Assembly: GCF_001723175.1 (NCBI RefSeq)
Contig: NC_064656.1
Span: 496,001-560,000 of the forward strand
Source of the DNA: Penicillium oxalicum
Taxonomy: Eukaryota; Ascomycota; Eurotiomycetes; Eurotiales; Aspergillaceae
Reading direction: 5' to 3'
DNA length: 64,000 nt
A program made the translations under genes and the position numbers. Of the stretch, positions 1 through 11,532 are shown one piece after another (positions within the stretch are counted from its first letter, which is position 1; every line of letters begins with the position of its first letter). The notes beneath the pieces are model-generated. The model had not been told where the DNA came from, did not search any database, and saw nothing but the letters and a program-made list of their open reading frames with translations.

Positions 1-1013
1 GGACCTTGTTGATGAAGCGGGGTTGTTTTCGGGGCGTTTCAAGAATCCGTTGGCTTTCGTAGCGAATGGGGGAGGTACTGTAGAGTTCAGAGCGGGGGTT
101 CAGATTGACCGTGTGCGCGCTTCGAGGAGTCTTGGATGGGGTTGGGTGGCCCGACCCAGGTCTGGTCGGGCCATAATTCAAGATGTTTTTGTGCGGGGTG
201 GACGGAGTGATGCTGGCTGGGGGGAGGTTGGCACCAAGGTGGGAGGGAGGGGTGTGGGATCGCGTCTTATCAACGATTCCCTTGCTGAAGCCGAGCAAAG
301 GGTCTGATGAGAGGGTGTCGAGGCCAGGTTGAGGAACAGTGTTGCCAAACAGTTCACTGCGTAGCACTTTTGAGAATGTTCTGTTTGCCTCTTCGACTAT
401 TGACCGCTCATGTCAGCAATGCTGGTTGTACAGATGGTTGTCGGGCAAGAAACTTACTCTTTTGGAAGTGCAGTTCAGAGTGGGGAGCCCGGCGCTTCGA
501 CTTTGAAGGGGTTGCGGGACATCCATCCTCGTGCAGCAGGTTATAGGTGGCTTGCAAGTCTTGCCCATCACGATTGGGAATGAAGCTTGAGGGAACAGGT
601 CAGTCAAACACTCATTCAAATTTCAACTCGAGTGACCAAAGGCGACACAGCCGGCGGCTCATCAACCCATTCAACGTTGCCAAGTAAACGTACCGGTCAC
701 CATAAACTCGTTGCCGCTTTCGACACGGGCTCATGCCTGGCGTGCTCTCGCGCTGACGTCCTGCCTCTTCCATGCCTCGCAATGCCTTCTCAAGTGCGCG
801 TGCGTCCACAGGCTCAGACCCCACATTCTCGGATCTTGGACGAGCTTGCACATGCTCCTGATAGAAGATTGTCTTTTTGGCAGGCACACTAGGAGGAGTT
901 GTCGAGAGCGGAGGAGAGACCATATTAGCCGCTGCTTGAGCGCGAGCTGCGCCTCTTGTGACCCGCCCACCGCTACTCATCGTTGCTGGCTGCTGTTGAG
1001 GATGCTTCCCCAT
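1..1013 (-). CDS. cdh1: Cdh1/Fizzy-related APC/C activator, N-terminal part (cut by window edge)
   Basis: Exons 694..1013, 458..585 and 1..396 join in frame into 281 residues that continue past the left edge. The joined protein contains the C-box DRFIPNR, followed by DGQDLQATYNLLHEDG and further on ELHFQKIEEANRTFSKVLRS, an arrangement typical of Cdh1/Fzr/Ste9/Srw1 proteins. It ends near SQRILETPRKQPRFINKV, the segment just before the WD40 propeller, which lies outside the window. The family recruits substrates to the anaphase-promoting complex in late mitosis and G1. The C-box binds the APC/C, and serine/threonine-proline sites in the linker (TPP, STP, TPSK) are plausible CDK targets. Intron 1 has a GTACGT donor and cuts the Arg codon of the C-box; intron 2 starts GTAAGT. 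The start at 1013 (MGKHPQQQ) is the likeliest; the Met at 980 (MSSGGRV) is an alternative. Family assignment is firm, the start less so. Confidence 0.88.
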
Positions 1014-2586
1014 CTTGGCTGCAGGTCTTTCGCACCTGAGAGCAGCCGCTTGCGCAACAATCGAGAATTGGCAGGGTTTCGCATGCGATAATAATGATTC
1101 TGCCAAATAGTATCGCCACGAGCTATTGCAAAGAGAAACGGCAGGGTATGACCACAAACGGCGGGAGGCGATCAGTCAGCCGAGCCAGGCGGAGCGCTCT
1201 CGTATGTTGGTTGTGATGACAGAGGGTCTCTGGACCATGAACAGGCGCTTGGACACAACAATGGCTGAGACCAACCCACCACTCTCGCAAACGGAAGATA
1301 TAGCGTCGCTGTTTCAGCAGCACAAAGAAAATGAGATCCGAGAACTGAGCCGAAGGGGGGGGTTTCGGATGGAATGGAATGTCTACAAGGGAGGGCTGTT
1401 GATGGCTTGTCTCAGGCTCTCGACATCCCTCTCGCAAGTCACGCGTCGGAAGCGCTATACCCTTCTTGGGACTAGCGCAGGGCAGCCGGCTCCTGACCAC
1501 ACCACAGAACCGCTACATCCTGGGGGGTCCTCACTCACTAAGGACCTTTAATATGGGCCTCGCGGTCTCAAGCCTGAATGACGATGCTTTGTCGGACCAT
1601 CTGGATCCACATTTTACTCCGCTGTCTTAATCCGTTGTGTTCGATCCGCTTTGAAAAACCGCCATGCAATGTGGTTGGTGCGGATTGACTGTATGTCATC
1701 CTGAATGACCAGAGCTTTCTTTGTATGTGTACTGCAGGGTCGCAGACGCTCAAATCCATGTTTCGTTATAGAGGGCGCTCGGGTTTTTTGGGTGCAATCA
1801 TAGCAGTATCCACGACTCGCCGAAAACCTGCATTGTTGACTGGTCGCGCGATGCGACGCGTGCGTCTTATCGAGGGGTAGAAGGAGCTACGACACCGGTT
1901 TCTCATTGTTCACATTGGAATTTCATGATAGGTTGTGGTGAGCTGTGAATAAGAAACGGATCGACGCGACTGGCGGTGTCGTCGCGCCTCTGCGCGAGCT
2001 CAACGCGCCAAGCTTGGGCCAGCCCGGTCGTGGACACTTTACTCACTAAGCCTCGGGAATTTACTCCACTGGAAATGATGGCTTATCGCCTCACACCTCT
2101 CCAGCAAGGGCTTGCTGACCAGGAATTCAGTCCCGTCCGTTGGATCGCAGTATCGTTCATCACTCATGTCTGATAATTTGAGTGCCGCCTCATGGGTATA
2201 CTGTATGTATCTGATACATTGAAATGCACATTTGGTTCGATTTTATACTAGACCCATTCGATCCGAATCCTGAAGGATTATGTGTGTATACACTGTCCAC
2301 GTGTCGTTCGGCATTACGAAAGCTGTACCTCCACTTCCACAAAATTAGAGTCAGAATTCGAATGCTCTGTCTGAGGGGGAAGGAGATGCGAGCAGTCACG
2401 GTTTGATGCGATCTATCCGGTATTATCTCGGCAACACGACACTGGAAGGTGGTTGACAAGGAAGCGATAACGGTTCAATCGGTAGTGGCACAGTAGTGAC
2501 TCCCACGCGCCAGTTACCGCCAACCGAAACCTCCCCCGCAGAAACCCTGCCCTTTTTTGTGACACCTTCCGCCGTTGGGGTTTACT
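1014..2586. other. Intergenic region between cdh1 and the aminopeptidase gene
   Basis: Divergent promoter region of about 1.6 kb. Open frames here are short, lack recognisable protein features and do not splice into a convincing gene. The part next to 1014 probably holds a long cdh1 leader. A CT-rich stretch precedes the start codon at 2587. Confidence 0.6.
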
Positions 2587-4433
2587 ATGCCTGCAGCGTC
2601 CTCCAAATCGGTCTTTTCCTTGTCCTCTCTGCGTCGCGGATTTTTTCATAAAGCCTACTACTCCTCGTATCCGAACACCATGGCCTCCAAGCAGCCCGCC
2701 AAGGATTTCTTGTCCTTTGTCAATGCCTCCCCCACTCGTATGGTTCTTCCAAAAGCTTCCAACCCCCCACCTAGAGCTTTGCCGTTGACCCAGATCTAGC
2801 GTTTCATGCCGTTCAGTCTGCCAAGGATCTGTTGACCAAGGCCGGATTCGAGGAGATCAAGGTATTTGACCTACCAGTACTGTTTGGTCCCTGCTGAACT
2901 GGTCTGACGCTTTTGATCAGGAGAAAGATTCTTGGGCGAACACCTGCAAGCCAGGTGGCAAGTACTTCTTGACTCGCAACACGACCACCCTGATTGCTTT
3001 TGCCATCGGAAAGCAATGGCAGGTCAGAAGCTGCCAGGCCCCAATATCCGTGCTAACCGACCACTGACATCTCCCACAGCCGGGCAACTCCATCTCCATG
3101 ATTGGTGCCCACACCGACTCTCCTGTTCTGCGGGTGAAGCCCGTGAGCAAGAAGAGCGGGGAGGGCTTCCTTCAAGTTGGTGTTGAGACATACGGAGGAG
3201 GCATTTGGCACACATGTATGCCTTTGAATTCTTTCACTGCTCTTTGTGCTTTGACGCATGACTGACTCAGCCAGGGTTTGACCGCGACTTGGGTGTCGCT
3301 GGTCGCGTTATGACTCGCGCCAACGATGGGTCGATCGTGCAGAAGCTGGTCAAGGTTGACCGTCCAAGTAAGTATAGGGAGGCTCATGGTGAATTATGCA
3401 TCTTGCTGACCATGGGACAGTTCTACGCATTCCAACCCTGGCCATCCACCTGGATCGGACGACTGACTTCTCCTTCAACAAGGAGACGCAGCTGTTCCCT
3501 ATTGCGGGTCTGATTGCCGCTGAACTCAACCGCACTGGTGCTGACGGGGCGAACGCTCAGGAGGCCGAGAAGGTCGATGACTTTTCGCCTCTCAAGGCCG
3601 TGACTGAACGTCATCACTCGCACTTTGTCGAGCTGGTGGCCGCCGAGGCTGGGGTTAAGCCCGAGGACATTCTGGACTTCGAGTTGATTCTCTTTGACAC
3701 CCAGAAGTCTTGTCTGGGTGGCATGCTCGAGGAGTTCATCTTTTCTCCCCGACTGGACAACCTCAACAGCTCTTACTGTGCTACAGTCAGTCTCATTGAC
3801 TCCGTCGCCGAACAGTCTTCCTTGGACAACGAGCCTGCCATTCGCCTGATTGCCCTGTTTGACCACGAGGAAATCGGCAGCCGCACCGCCCAGGGCGCAG
3901 ACTCTAATGCTCTGCCTGCTATTATTCGCCGCCTTTCGGTTCTTCCATCATCTTCTTCGTCGAACACCGATCTGTCGACGGCCTACGAACAGACTTTGTC
4001 TACCTCTTTCTTGGTCTCTGCTGACATGGCTCATTCGATCAACCCCAACTATGCCGGCAAGTACGAGCAGGATCACAAGCCCGAAATGAACAAAGGCCCT
4101 GTGATCAAAATCAACGCCAATGCTCGGTACGCGACCAACTCCCCGGGTATTGTTTTGCTCCAGGAGGTCGCTCGGAAAGCGGCGGCGGAGAAGGGTGAGC
4201 CCATTCCCCTGCAGCTGTTCGTCGTCCGTAATGACTCCAGCTGCGGTAGCACCATCGGGCCTATGCTCTCTGCTGCCCTGGGTGCTCGCACACTGGACCT
4301 GGGTAACCCTCAATTGAGCATGCACAGTATCCGTGAGACCGGCGGTACGTACGATGTGGCGTACTCTATTCGCCTGTTCACCGGTTTCTTCCAGCACTAC
4401 TCAGAGTTGTCCAAGACTATTTTCGTGGATTAG
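2587..4433 (+). CDS. Aspartyl aminopeptidase, peptidase family M18
   Basis: Six exons (2587..2737, 2800..2861, 2921..3022, 3080..3215, 3275..3367, 3421..4433) give 518 residues. The enzyme removes acidic N-terminal residues and uses two metal ions. Visible M18 motifs are the metal-ligand segment [12 protein letters not shown], the acidic motif FDHEEIGS, and MAHSINPN near the C-terminal catalytic half. SPTPFHAVQ is restored exactly by removing intron 1. Yeast Ape4 and human DNPEP are cytosolic relatives of about 480-490 residues. This protein has about 31 extra N-terminal residues rich in Ser, Arg and Lys ([16 protein letters not shown]) before a second Met at 2680 (MASKQPAK), where the cytosolic family normally begins. 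The longer form could be mitochondrial, so the gene may encode two forms. The family call is very secure; the start site is open. Confidence 0.95.
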
Positions 4434-4754
4434 ATACATCTGTCATCCTGCACATTAGTGACTGAATAAAAACAAAAAAGGGGGGAGATAATCTCCCGGG
4501 ATGGGACCTTGATTTTCTCAAGTAAGAGCATACAACAGGCCCACCTCTACGGGCACGAACTGGAGCCGAGCTTAGACGGCGGGAGCCCTCCCGCGGACCT
4601 GGTGGCGCTATCTTGCCTTGGCACAGCCGCTATCGGCACGTGCTTGCACGGAGTTCAATCCGCTCCCCCAACTCCACAGTCGTCTTATCGGACATGACAC
4701 TCAACGGCGTCTAATCTTCAGTCAGCAACATTGTCCATGCCCTCATGACCCTCT
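4434..4754. other. Short intergenic region, aminopeptidase 3' end to dscD
   Basis: Holds the terminator side of the aminopeptidase gene (AATAAAA-like signal near 4465) and the promoter of the next gene. No gene seen. Confidence 0.6.
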
Positions 4755-5948
4755 ATGACCGACGTCGGTGTCTTTAGGGATGCAGAGCACATCGCTGATG
4801 TCTCTGGCATTGCCTTTGACAATGTCGATGTCAATAGCTCAACGGCAGGCAGCAGCGCCGGCATTCGTGGCCAGGACCGCAGCCGTGTCAAGAAGCTCCA
4901 GACAGCCGCAAAGGTCGCGTTCATCGATAGAGCGCTTCGTGACTTGGACATCTTGATATATTGCCAGCTTTCTGCGCTGTACTATATGGAGTAAGTCTTA
5001 GATCGACGGTACAGATACGGGGCCCATCCTACAACTCCGACAGTTGTGAGACGCTATGCTTCGTGTTTCTCATGGTCGCAGTCGTAACGAATTCTGAACC
5101 TGGACGTTGATACTGATGGCTTGTGATTCAATAGCTGCTCTCTGATTCTTCTTGCCCTCCGTGCCATTGTACAATTAATATTCTTCACGCCCAAAGCGCC
5201 ACCCTTCGATCCCACACGAAATCAGCCCTTCATTGGCGCTATTTTCGCCAGTAATATATTCTGCATGCTGTTTCATGGCTTTTTGATTCGCCCTGAAGTT
5301 GGGGAATTCACTCGTGGATATCAACATGGCGGGCTTTTTATCGACTTTATTGGGCAAAAGCCTGTACCCACCTTCCGGCTCCTTGTGTTCGACGTCCTCA
5401 TCCTCCTGGTGGATCTTATCATGCTGGCATTGATTATCGAGCGAGTCAAAATCGTCGGCTCGAGGTCCCTCCTGGCTTCTCTCAGTGCAGGTAATACAGC
5501 CACCGCAAATGCCGACGCAAGTGCAGAAACAGCGCCGGCGGATACGCAGAATCATGACGCGGAAGAGCGAGGCGTGCGGAATAGCGACGACACAGCTGCA
5601 ATCGATGGTTCCTCCACGGATCATGCCACCACCCATTCTGGACCTTCTGATGGAGTTGATGATGAAGCCTTCGACGAGAGGACAAGCCTACTTGCGGACC
5701 CTGGTATCGCCGGCAACGGATCACCGCAAAGGGGCGGCCACCCCTTGGATTTGTTCGCTTCTGGGCAATCAATCATCATGGAGATGGGCATCTTCAGTAC
5801 AATTCGTGATCAGTGGCAGCATACAACAATGCCGGTTCGACGGAACGACGCGGGTTACACCCCACCGCCTCAGGCTGCGACATTTCTTCGTGAGCGCTTA
5901 GGGTTGCAAATGGGCGCTGATGGTCGGCTCGTGCGTATCAACCAATGA
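4755..5948 (+). CDS. dscD: DUF1746 membrane protein, Dsc4-type subunit of the Golgi Dsc E3 ligase
   Basis: Exons 4755..4990 and 5135..5948 encode 349 residues; the intron cuts the Asp codon of YYMDCSLIL. The N-terminal 80 residues end in the DUF1746 signature LRDLDILIYCQLSALYYMD. Three or four hydrophobic segments follow (SLILLALRAIVQLIFF, FIGAIFASNIFCMLFHGFLI and LLVFDVLILLVDLIMLALII). The hydrophilic C-terminal third is rich in Ala, Asp and Thr. In fission yeast and Aspergillus fumigatus, DUF1746 proteins are Dsc4/DscD, part of the transmembrane ubiquitin-ligase complex needed for SREBP (SrbA) cleavage and hypoxia adaptation. That role is family knowledge; nothing in this sequence shows ligase activity. 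The gene is tail-to-tail with clpP, with 282 bp between stop codons. Confidence 0.82.
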
Positions 5949-6230
5949 AGCCCTTATCATATACAGAGCACTGTGTTGTAGTTTGCATCGAAAATTTACA
6001 TACTCCAAGGTTCGATTTAATTGCAGAAACGGGTTTGGTATCAGCCGTCAGCACGCTTACTGCATCATGGTCTGTAGCTGCATCGCCAATTATTCGAAGC
6101 TGTAGACTTGCACAAGGATATCACATAAGGCAGATTACACTCACTCGGGCCACTGACATCGCATTCGGATGATCAATGAGCAACTCGGCGAATTGCGTCT
6201 TCATCATTTGCAAACTCAATCCACCCATCC

Positions 6231-7293
6231 TTAGACCGCCGGTGGCTTTTCATCCCCATCCCCTCCCTTGTTCGAGCTCTGGACCCTTCGATCCAGAATC
6301 TCATCCACGATGCCCAAGTCCAACGCCTCCTGCGCCCCCATGAAGTAGTCCCGCTCCATCAATTTCTCAATCTCATCCAACGACAGTTGCTTCTTGCCGG
6401 TCAAGTGTCGCTGGTAGATCTTATTGAGTTGCTCTCTCACGCGCAGAATCTCCTTGGCATGGATGGCGATATCGGTCGCTTGACCAAAGTATCCTCCGGA
6501 GGGCTGATGGATCATGATTGAGCTGTGCGGGAGACAGTATCGCTTTCCAGCCTCACCACCGCAGAGGAGAAGAGAACCCATTGAAGCGGCTTGTCCGACA
6601 CAGATTGTGCTCACCGGGGAAGCAATGTATGTCATTGTGTCGTAGATTGCGAGACCTGTATTGGTGGGAAGGCGAAGCGTCAGACTTGGAATACAAGCTA
6701 TAGTGAGAAACACCGGTACTTCATATCATACCTGCTGTTACCGAACCTCCAGGTGAGTTGATATAAAGGTGGATTGGCTTCTGAGGGTTATCGGCTTCGA
6801 GGAAGAGGAGTTGCGCGACGATTGAGGCGGACATTGTTTCGTCGACTTCGCCGTTGAGACAGATGATGCGCTCCTGATGATGAATAGATCAGCAGGGTCT
6901 CAACCCATCTGGAAATTGGGGGGCTTCCAACGTACCTTGAGGAGACGAGAGAATATATCATCTGCATTGAGTCAACCAAGACGTTAGCGTACGAGCCCGG
7001 TTCAAAGGGCTCATGATCGAGTCGTACAAGTGTGCCAGCCCCCTCCCTAGCGAGCAATATTAGCGAGATCTTTGAGACCTTTGAAACATGCTTTAAGCTC
7101 GAGAACATACCACTGTCTCCGTCACAAATGGCGTTGGTGTCCATCCTCGTGGCGGCGTGCGTTCAAGCACTGGTATTGAGGCCGAGAACTGGCGCGATCC
7201 AAGAGCGGACTGAATACGCGGCGTCACACAGCGAGCCAGGGGTCGGTTAAGCTGTTGAAACCTCGTTCTGAAGAAAGCGGTATTCATTTTCAT
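6231..7293 (-). CDS. clpP: Mitochondrial ATP-dependent Clp protease proteolytic subunit ClpP
   Basis: Five exons (7111..7293, 7028..7046, 6936..6961, 6732..6873, 6231..6655) give 264 residues. Exons 2 and 3 are only 19 and 26 nt, yet together restore the conserved [20 protein letters not shown]. The Ser-His-Asp triad is visible: Ser148 in GQAASMGS, His173 in IMIHQPSGG and Asp226 in [18 protein letters not shown] and [17 protein letters not shown] are further ClpP hallmarks. The first 50 residues are Arg-rich and acid-poor ([25 protein letters not shown]), as expected of a mitochondrial presequence. ClpP forms a double-heptamer barrel that degrades matrix proteins delivered by ClpX. Budding yeast lacks ClpP, so its presence fits a filamentous fungus. 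The start codon lies 205 bp from that of the next gene on the other strand. Confidence 0.95.
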
Positions 7294-7498
7294 TCACTGT
7301 CGAGTTTTTACGGTCTTGTAAACACCGACCTTGTGAAAAAAGAACGTAAAAGATAAGAGCTGTTGTTGCGACGGGGCTGCGGCGATCAAGCGGAGTTTGC
7401 GGAGACAGCGACTGATAAGCGTGTGTTATCAGCGCTGAAGTGATAGTCGTCGCGACTTTTCCTGCACGACCTCAGTAGTCTCTCCGGATCTCTCAGAC

Positions 7499-8653
7499 AT
7501 GGAACTGGGCAGACAATACACTTTGGACATGCTACGACGGCCGAGAAGCCCGTTTCGGTCGCAGAGTCTGCTCATTTCACGCAAATGGGGTGGCAATCTC
7601 TCAAGCAAGCGAATGCTTGCCGATAAAGCGCCAATCGATGAGCTTCCTGCATCAAAACGTCTGCCGCAATCACCTCTGATCACACATCCTCGGCCTGATT
7701 TGACTCAATCTCGAAAGAGCCGACCTACTCATGCGGACAAGTCTGAGCTCGAGAAGAATCCATGGGCAGTAGCGCTTGCCTCGCCCGTGCGAATGTGCAC
7801 CGTAACGGGCGCGCGTATACCGCGTGATCTGCTCGGTGAATGGGGTCTGGTGCGAAAGCCCGATACGGAAAATCACTACTTGCTTCCAGTTGGTCTCATG
7901 AAAGATGCTCTTCGGACGCGACCTAAAACCGAAACCGTCAATCCCGAGGAGATCTCAGATTCACACGCTCAGGAATCAATCACCGAAGATTCAATGACAC
8001 CAAAGTCAATTCGCAATGAGAAGCCAGGACAACAGCTCCTTCTTCGAATGATGAATTCTATGCCGCTGCTGCAAAGATTATCTAAGCCATTATCTCGAAA
8101 TAGTGGGAAACGTCCGGCCATTGGCAAAATTTTGCCATTCAGATGGAAACACCCATTTGGTCCTATCACTTCTCGCGTCGAAAAGCAATTACTCTGGAGG
8201 CCCGATATGGTAGACTATGTGTTGGAACAACGACGAAAAGGTGTCGTCGAAAATCTAGAAAAGGCCCAGCGGAGACACGCTCGTCTCGATCAGCCAAACG
8301 GAGCCTGGACTGTACTTCAGCTTCGGGACACATCGGTCGATGCGCTTTCGGATGCTTTGAGCCAACTGGGAGCCCTCGATCGGATGGCCGCGGGTGTAGT
8401 CCTGCTCCTTTCACCCACTCGGGGAATTCCGCGGTCTCTAGAGACCGTATACAATCCAACCACCCAGAGCGAGATTCCCGTTTTCGACTTGTCAGTGCTG
8501 CTCGCTGCTTCAGATTTGGCGAAGCTCCGCAAGACAGAGGCTCAGCACTTTCACCAAGACGCCCTGTTCTTTAGACCGGATAATCGCCTCGGTGTCGATA
8601 CTGTGCTCTCACTTTGGAGTTTGCAGCGATACATGGCAGGCATCGTCTCTTGA
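7499..8653 (+). CDS. Conserved-looking hypothetical protein, possibly mitochondrial
   Basis: A single uninterrupted frame of 384 residues that I cannot assign to a family. Codon use and GC match the neighbouring real genes, and the frame starts 205 bp from clpP in a divergent arrangement. Residues 11-35 (MLRRPRSPFRSQSLLISRKW) are Arg/Ser-rich without acidic residues, so initiation at Met1 or Met11 could give a mitochondrial presequence. The middle contains NPWAVALASPVRMCTVTGAR, a basic region around residues 190-260 (LPFRWKHPFGPITSRVEKQL), and a more regular alpha/beta-looking C-terminal third (WTVLQLRDTSVDALSDALSQ, AAGVVLLLSP). No membrane segment or catalytic motif is evident. A mitochondrial role, perhaps in gene expression or translation, is inferred only from the N-terminus, basic composition and pairing with clpP. 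Confidence 0.72.
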   Translation: MELGRQYTLDMLRRPRSPFRSQSLLISRKWGGNLSSKRMLADKAPIDELPASKRLPQSPLITHPRPDLTQSRKSRPTHADKSELEKNPWAVALASPVRMCTVTGARIPRDLLGEWGLVRKPDTENHYLLPVGLMKDALRTRPKTETVNPEEISDSHAQESITEDSMTPKSIRNEKPGQQLLLRMMNSMPLLQRLSKPLSRNSGKRPAIGKILPFRWKHPFGPITSRVEKQLLWRPDMVDYVLEQRRKGVVENLEKAQRRHARLDQPNGAWTVLQLRDTSVDALSDALSQLGALDRMAAGVVLLLSPTRGIPRSLETVYNPTTQSEIPVFDLSVLLAASDLAKLRKTEAQHFHQDALFFRPDNRLGVDTVLSLWSLQRYMAGIVS

Positions 8654-9814
8654 ACACGTCGAGAGCCTCATTCAGAATCTCGAATTCCGAGGAAACAGGG
8701 CATCCATTGACTCAGAACTACGTGGTCAATTCGTGATGAAACCTCTGATTAGAAGCTACGATATGCTCCATTGTTTTCTTTTCTGGGCGTTTTCAAGAGG
8801 TACACAGCTTTGCCCATGAATGGAATTTCACACACATCATCAGGCGCCGCAAAGGCCTTGCACAGTCGCCACAGCCGACTAGGCCAATTTTACTACGGAA
8901 CTGCCTACAAGATTATTCTTCCTCTCTGGCATTTTGCCTGGAGACAGTTGATCAAATTAAATCGCAAGGCAGCAAAGCTACATGAAGTCGATACGAGGAA
9001 TTTCTCTTTTCGAAAGTCAACAGAAGATTGGGGTGTTGGCAGACGTCTCCAGACGCCGAGCCCCAACAATATGCACCGCCGTGATCCGAGACTGCTCCCT
9101 TGAGCTAAGAGTCGAAATTCAACTAAAAGATGCTTCATTGACACTTTCAAACCTCTGCTGGTCTGTGTTGATGGTGACAATGACAAGTATTGCGCAAGAA
9201 AGAGAAGTACTTTTCTGTTACTCCTGGAATCCCATGCAGTATCCTCGTCTCCATCGGTACTCACCGTTTTGATATGCACTCGGGAAGATATTCAAGGATA
9301 CTCTACGCTGGCAGATTGAAATTCTGCGATGTGTAGCCACTCTTGAGACACCTGATATGTCGATTGCGATAGGATCTGCCCAAAATTTTATCGCGAACAA
9401 TCCCTTTAAATTTGCATTCATTGTGCCAGGATCATACCTAGCTTTGCGTAGAAATATTCGCCCCAGACAGAAATAATCTACAGTGGTGATGATCTTCGAA
9501 CAGATTCGAAGATGGAGGCGTAACAAGTGAGGTCTTGGCGCTCTCTGTAGCCACTTAACTTTGAAGCTCTGGTCAAAAACCTAGCACTGATACAGAGCGC
9601 GCTTGGATAAGCGAATCACGCATAAAACATATAAGGGCGACAGAAGAAATACTGATGATGAGAAAAGGGCGTTAGGGTATCATGATTTATTTTCTTCCCG
9701 CAAACCAAAGATGTGATGATGAAATGCCGCAATGAGTCGAATCCAGCCAAACTCCGTCTAATCACTTCAAGTGCAGAGAGACTACACTCTCCAGTCTAGA
9801 AGGGCACTTTTGCA
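8654..9814. other. Intergenic region between convergent genes
   Basis: About 1.16 kb between the stop codons of the unknown gene and rfc2. Open frames of around 100-120 codons occur on both strands, but none has family motifs, presentable splice structure or biased codon use. I see no gene here. Confidence 0.55.
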
Positions 9815-11185
9815 CTATCCCCGAAGCACGTTTGCAATACGTAACGCAAGGTCGAGCACAGAGAGATGTTCATCGGCGCCATCCACAAGCCGTCGGTCCA
9901 GTTCTGAGAACAGCATGACAATTTTGTTCTTCTGAATGTCGGGAATTGCCTCGTTAAATACGACCCGTCGGTATAACTGCATTAATTAGCATTCACATTT
10001 TGATTTGATTTGTTTTTCAAGACGATCATAAGCACATACCTGAATGACCAATTGCGTTGCACTCCAGCCATCCGCAACTAGATCGGTTACTACCTTTGAA
10101 ACGGCCTCATATGCCGAGCCCGTCGGTTTTGGCTGCATGGCCTGCATTAAGTTATCCAAGATATTTTCGGGAACGACACCCGCGATCTCCTCAATAGTTC
10201 TGACGGTTATAACCCCTGATGTAGAGTCATCCGCATCTACCATTTCAGCATCCTCGTCACCACCTTTGCCTCCCGTGCGCGTTGCACCCATCAGGCGAGC
10301 TGCGCTTTGAAGATACGTAATCGCACGACGCAGATCACCCTCACCACATCGGATGAGAGTGTCCACGACACCATCATCAAGCTTCAGGTTCTCAGCACGG
10401 GCGATCTCGGCAACACGCTCGCCAGCCGCAGCATTGTCGAGACTTTTGAATCGGAACTTGCTGCAACGACTGGCTAGAGGCTCGATGATCCGTGTGACGT
10501 AGTTGCAGACGAGACAGAAACGCGTGATGCGAGAATACTGTTCCATTGTGCGACGGAGCGCAGACTGGGCGTCCTGAGTCATGCTGTCTGCCTCGTCGAG
10601 GATGATGATCTTGAAGGGTGGGCATGGATATTGCGCACGGTACGCAGCATCGAGGCCGGTAGGTTGGGAGAGTTGCGCACGAGCAAAGTTCTTGACCTTG
10701 TCACGGACGATTCCGATACCGCGCTCGTCGGAGGCGTTCAATTCCAGAATGCGGGAGCGATAGAGGGCCGGACCGAAGAGAGATTTGGCCAATGCGAGGA
10801 TTGTTGAAGTTTTGCCTGTTCCGGGAGGTCCATAAAAGAGCATATGGGGGAGCTATCGCAGGATGGCCTTTAGAAACTAAACCCGCCTTGAATTGTAGCC
10901 CGTCACTGTTAGGAACATACATTGGAAGCTTGTAGTGTCCGTTGGAGGACTTTTGTTGTGTGATCCTGTGCAGCAACGTCATCGAGCGTCTTTGGACGAC
11001 TGGCCACATGTCAGCGAGTCTTGCAATTTGAGAGAGAACATCGTATGCGGCAGCACTCACTATTTCTCAACCCATGGCTGTAGCCGAGTGTTATCTTCCT
11101 TGCTGTCGGTCTGTTTCGTCTTGGATCCGCTCGAGGAAGCTGCAGCGGCTGCTCGGGCCTTGTTATTGAAGAATGTCGATGCCAT
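9815..11185 (-). CDS. rfc2: Replication factor C small subunit, Rfc2 type (human RFC4)
   Basis: Exons 11061..11185, 10921..10999, 10040..10852 and 9815..9976 give 392 residues. The clamp-loader ATPase motifs are all present: [18 protein letters not shown] at the N-terminus, Walker A GPPGTGKT, Walker [11 protein letters not shown], sensor and SRC motif [11 protein letters not shown], and [13 protein letters not shown] in the lid domain. [20 protein letters not shown] and [14 protein letters not shown] identify the Rfc2 (yeast) / RFC4 (human) orthology group among the small subunits. The last exon supplies the C-terminal collar ([15 protein letters not shown]). An acidic insertion ([14 protein letters not shown]) sits in the linker between the lid and collar domains. 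The protein works in the heteropentamer that loads PCNA onto primed DNA. Sec20 lies 347 bp upstream on the same strand, with no sign of functional coupling. Confidence 0.96.
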
Positions 11186-11532
11186 TATGTGTTCTTGCTG
11201 GGTATTCAGGTACTGCAGAACAAATTGGATGCTAAAAGAAATCGAGCCAAGCTGCGGTGACCCAGGCCATGAAGCCGCACGCCGCGAGTAAAGAGACGCG
11301 TCTGCACGTGACACGCGTAGCACTTCCGCCGCCGCATCGAAAAGCAGGTGGCCAATCAGGTTGACTGAAGTCTATCTCGGTAATTGAAGCTTCCACTCTT
11401 ATCAAAGTATTTCGATCCTCATCGAGGCAAACACATTTACGCGATAGCTTGAGGGATTAAAATAGTGTATTCTCCTCAAATGATGCAGGCTTGAACGCTT
11501 CATAAGACATAACATTTGCAATTTCCATGCTC
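11186..11532. other. Promoter of rfc2 and 3' end of sec20
   Basis: 347 bp between two genes on the minus strand. No coding signal and no clear core promoter element were seen. Confidence 0.5.

Noticed and set aside
1126..1551. 141-codon plus-strand frame opposite the cdh1 leader
   Set aside because: No domain, no splice partners and no compositional bias; it lies in the probable 5' leader of cdh1.
8771..9279. Overlapping frames of 110-124 codons on both strands between the unknown gene and rfc2
   Set aside because: Neither strand shows motifs or a codon pattern like neighbouring genes.
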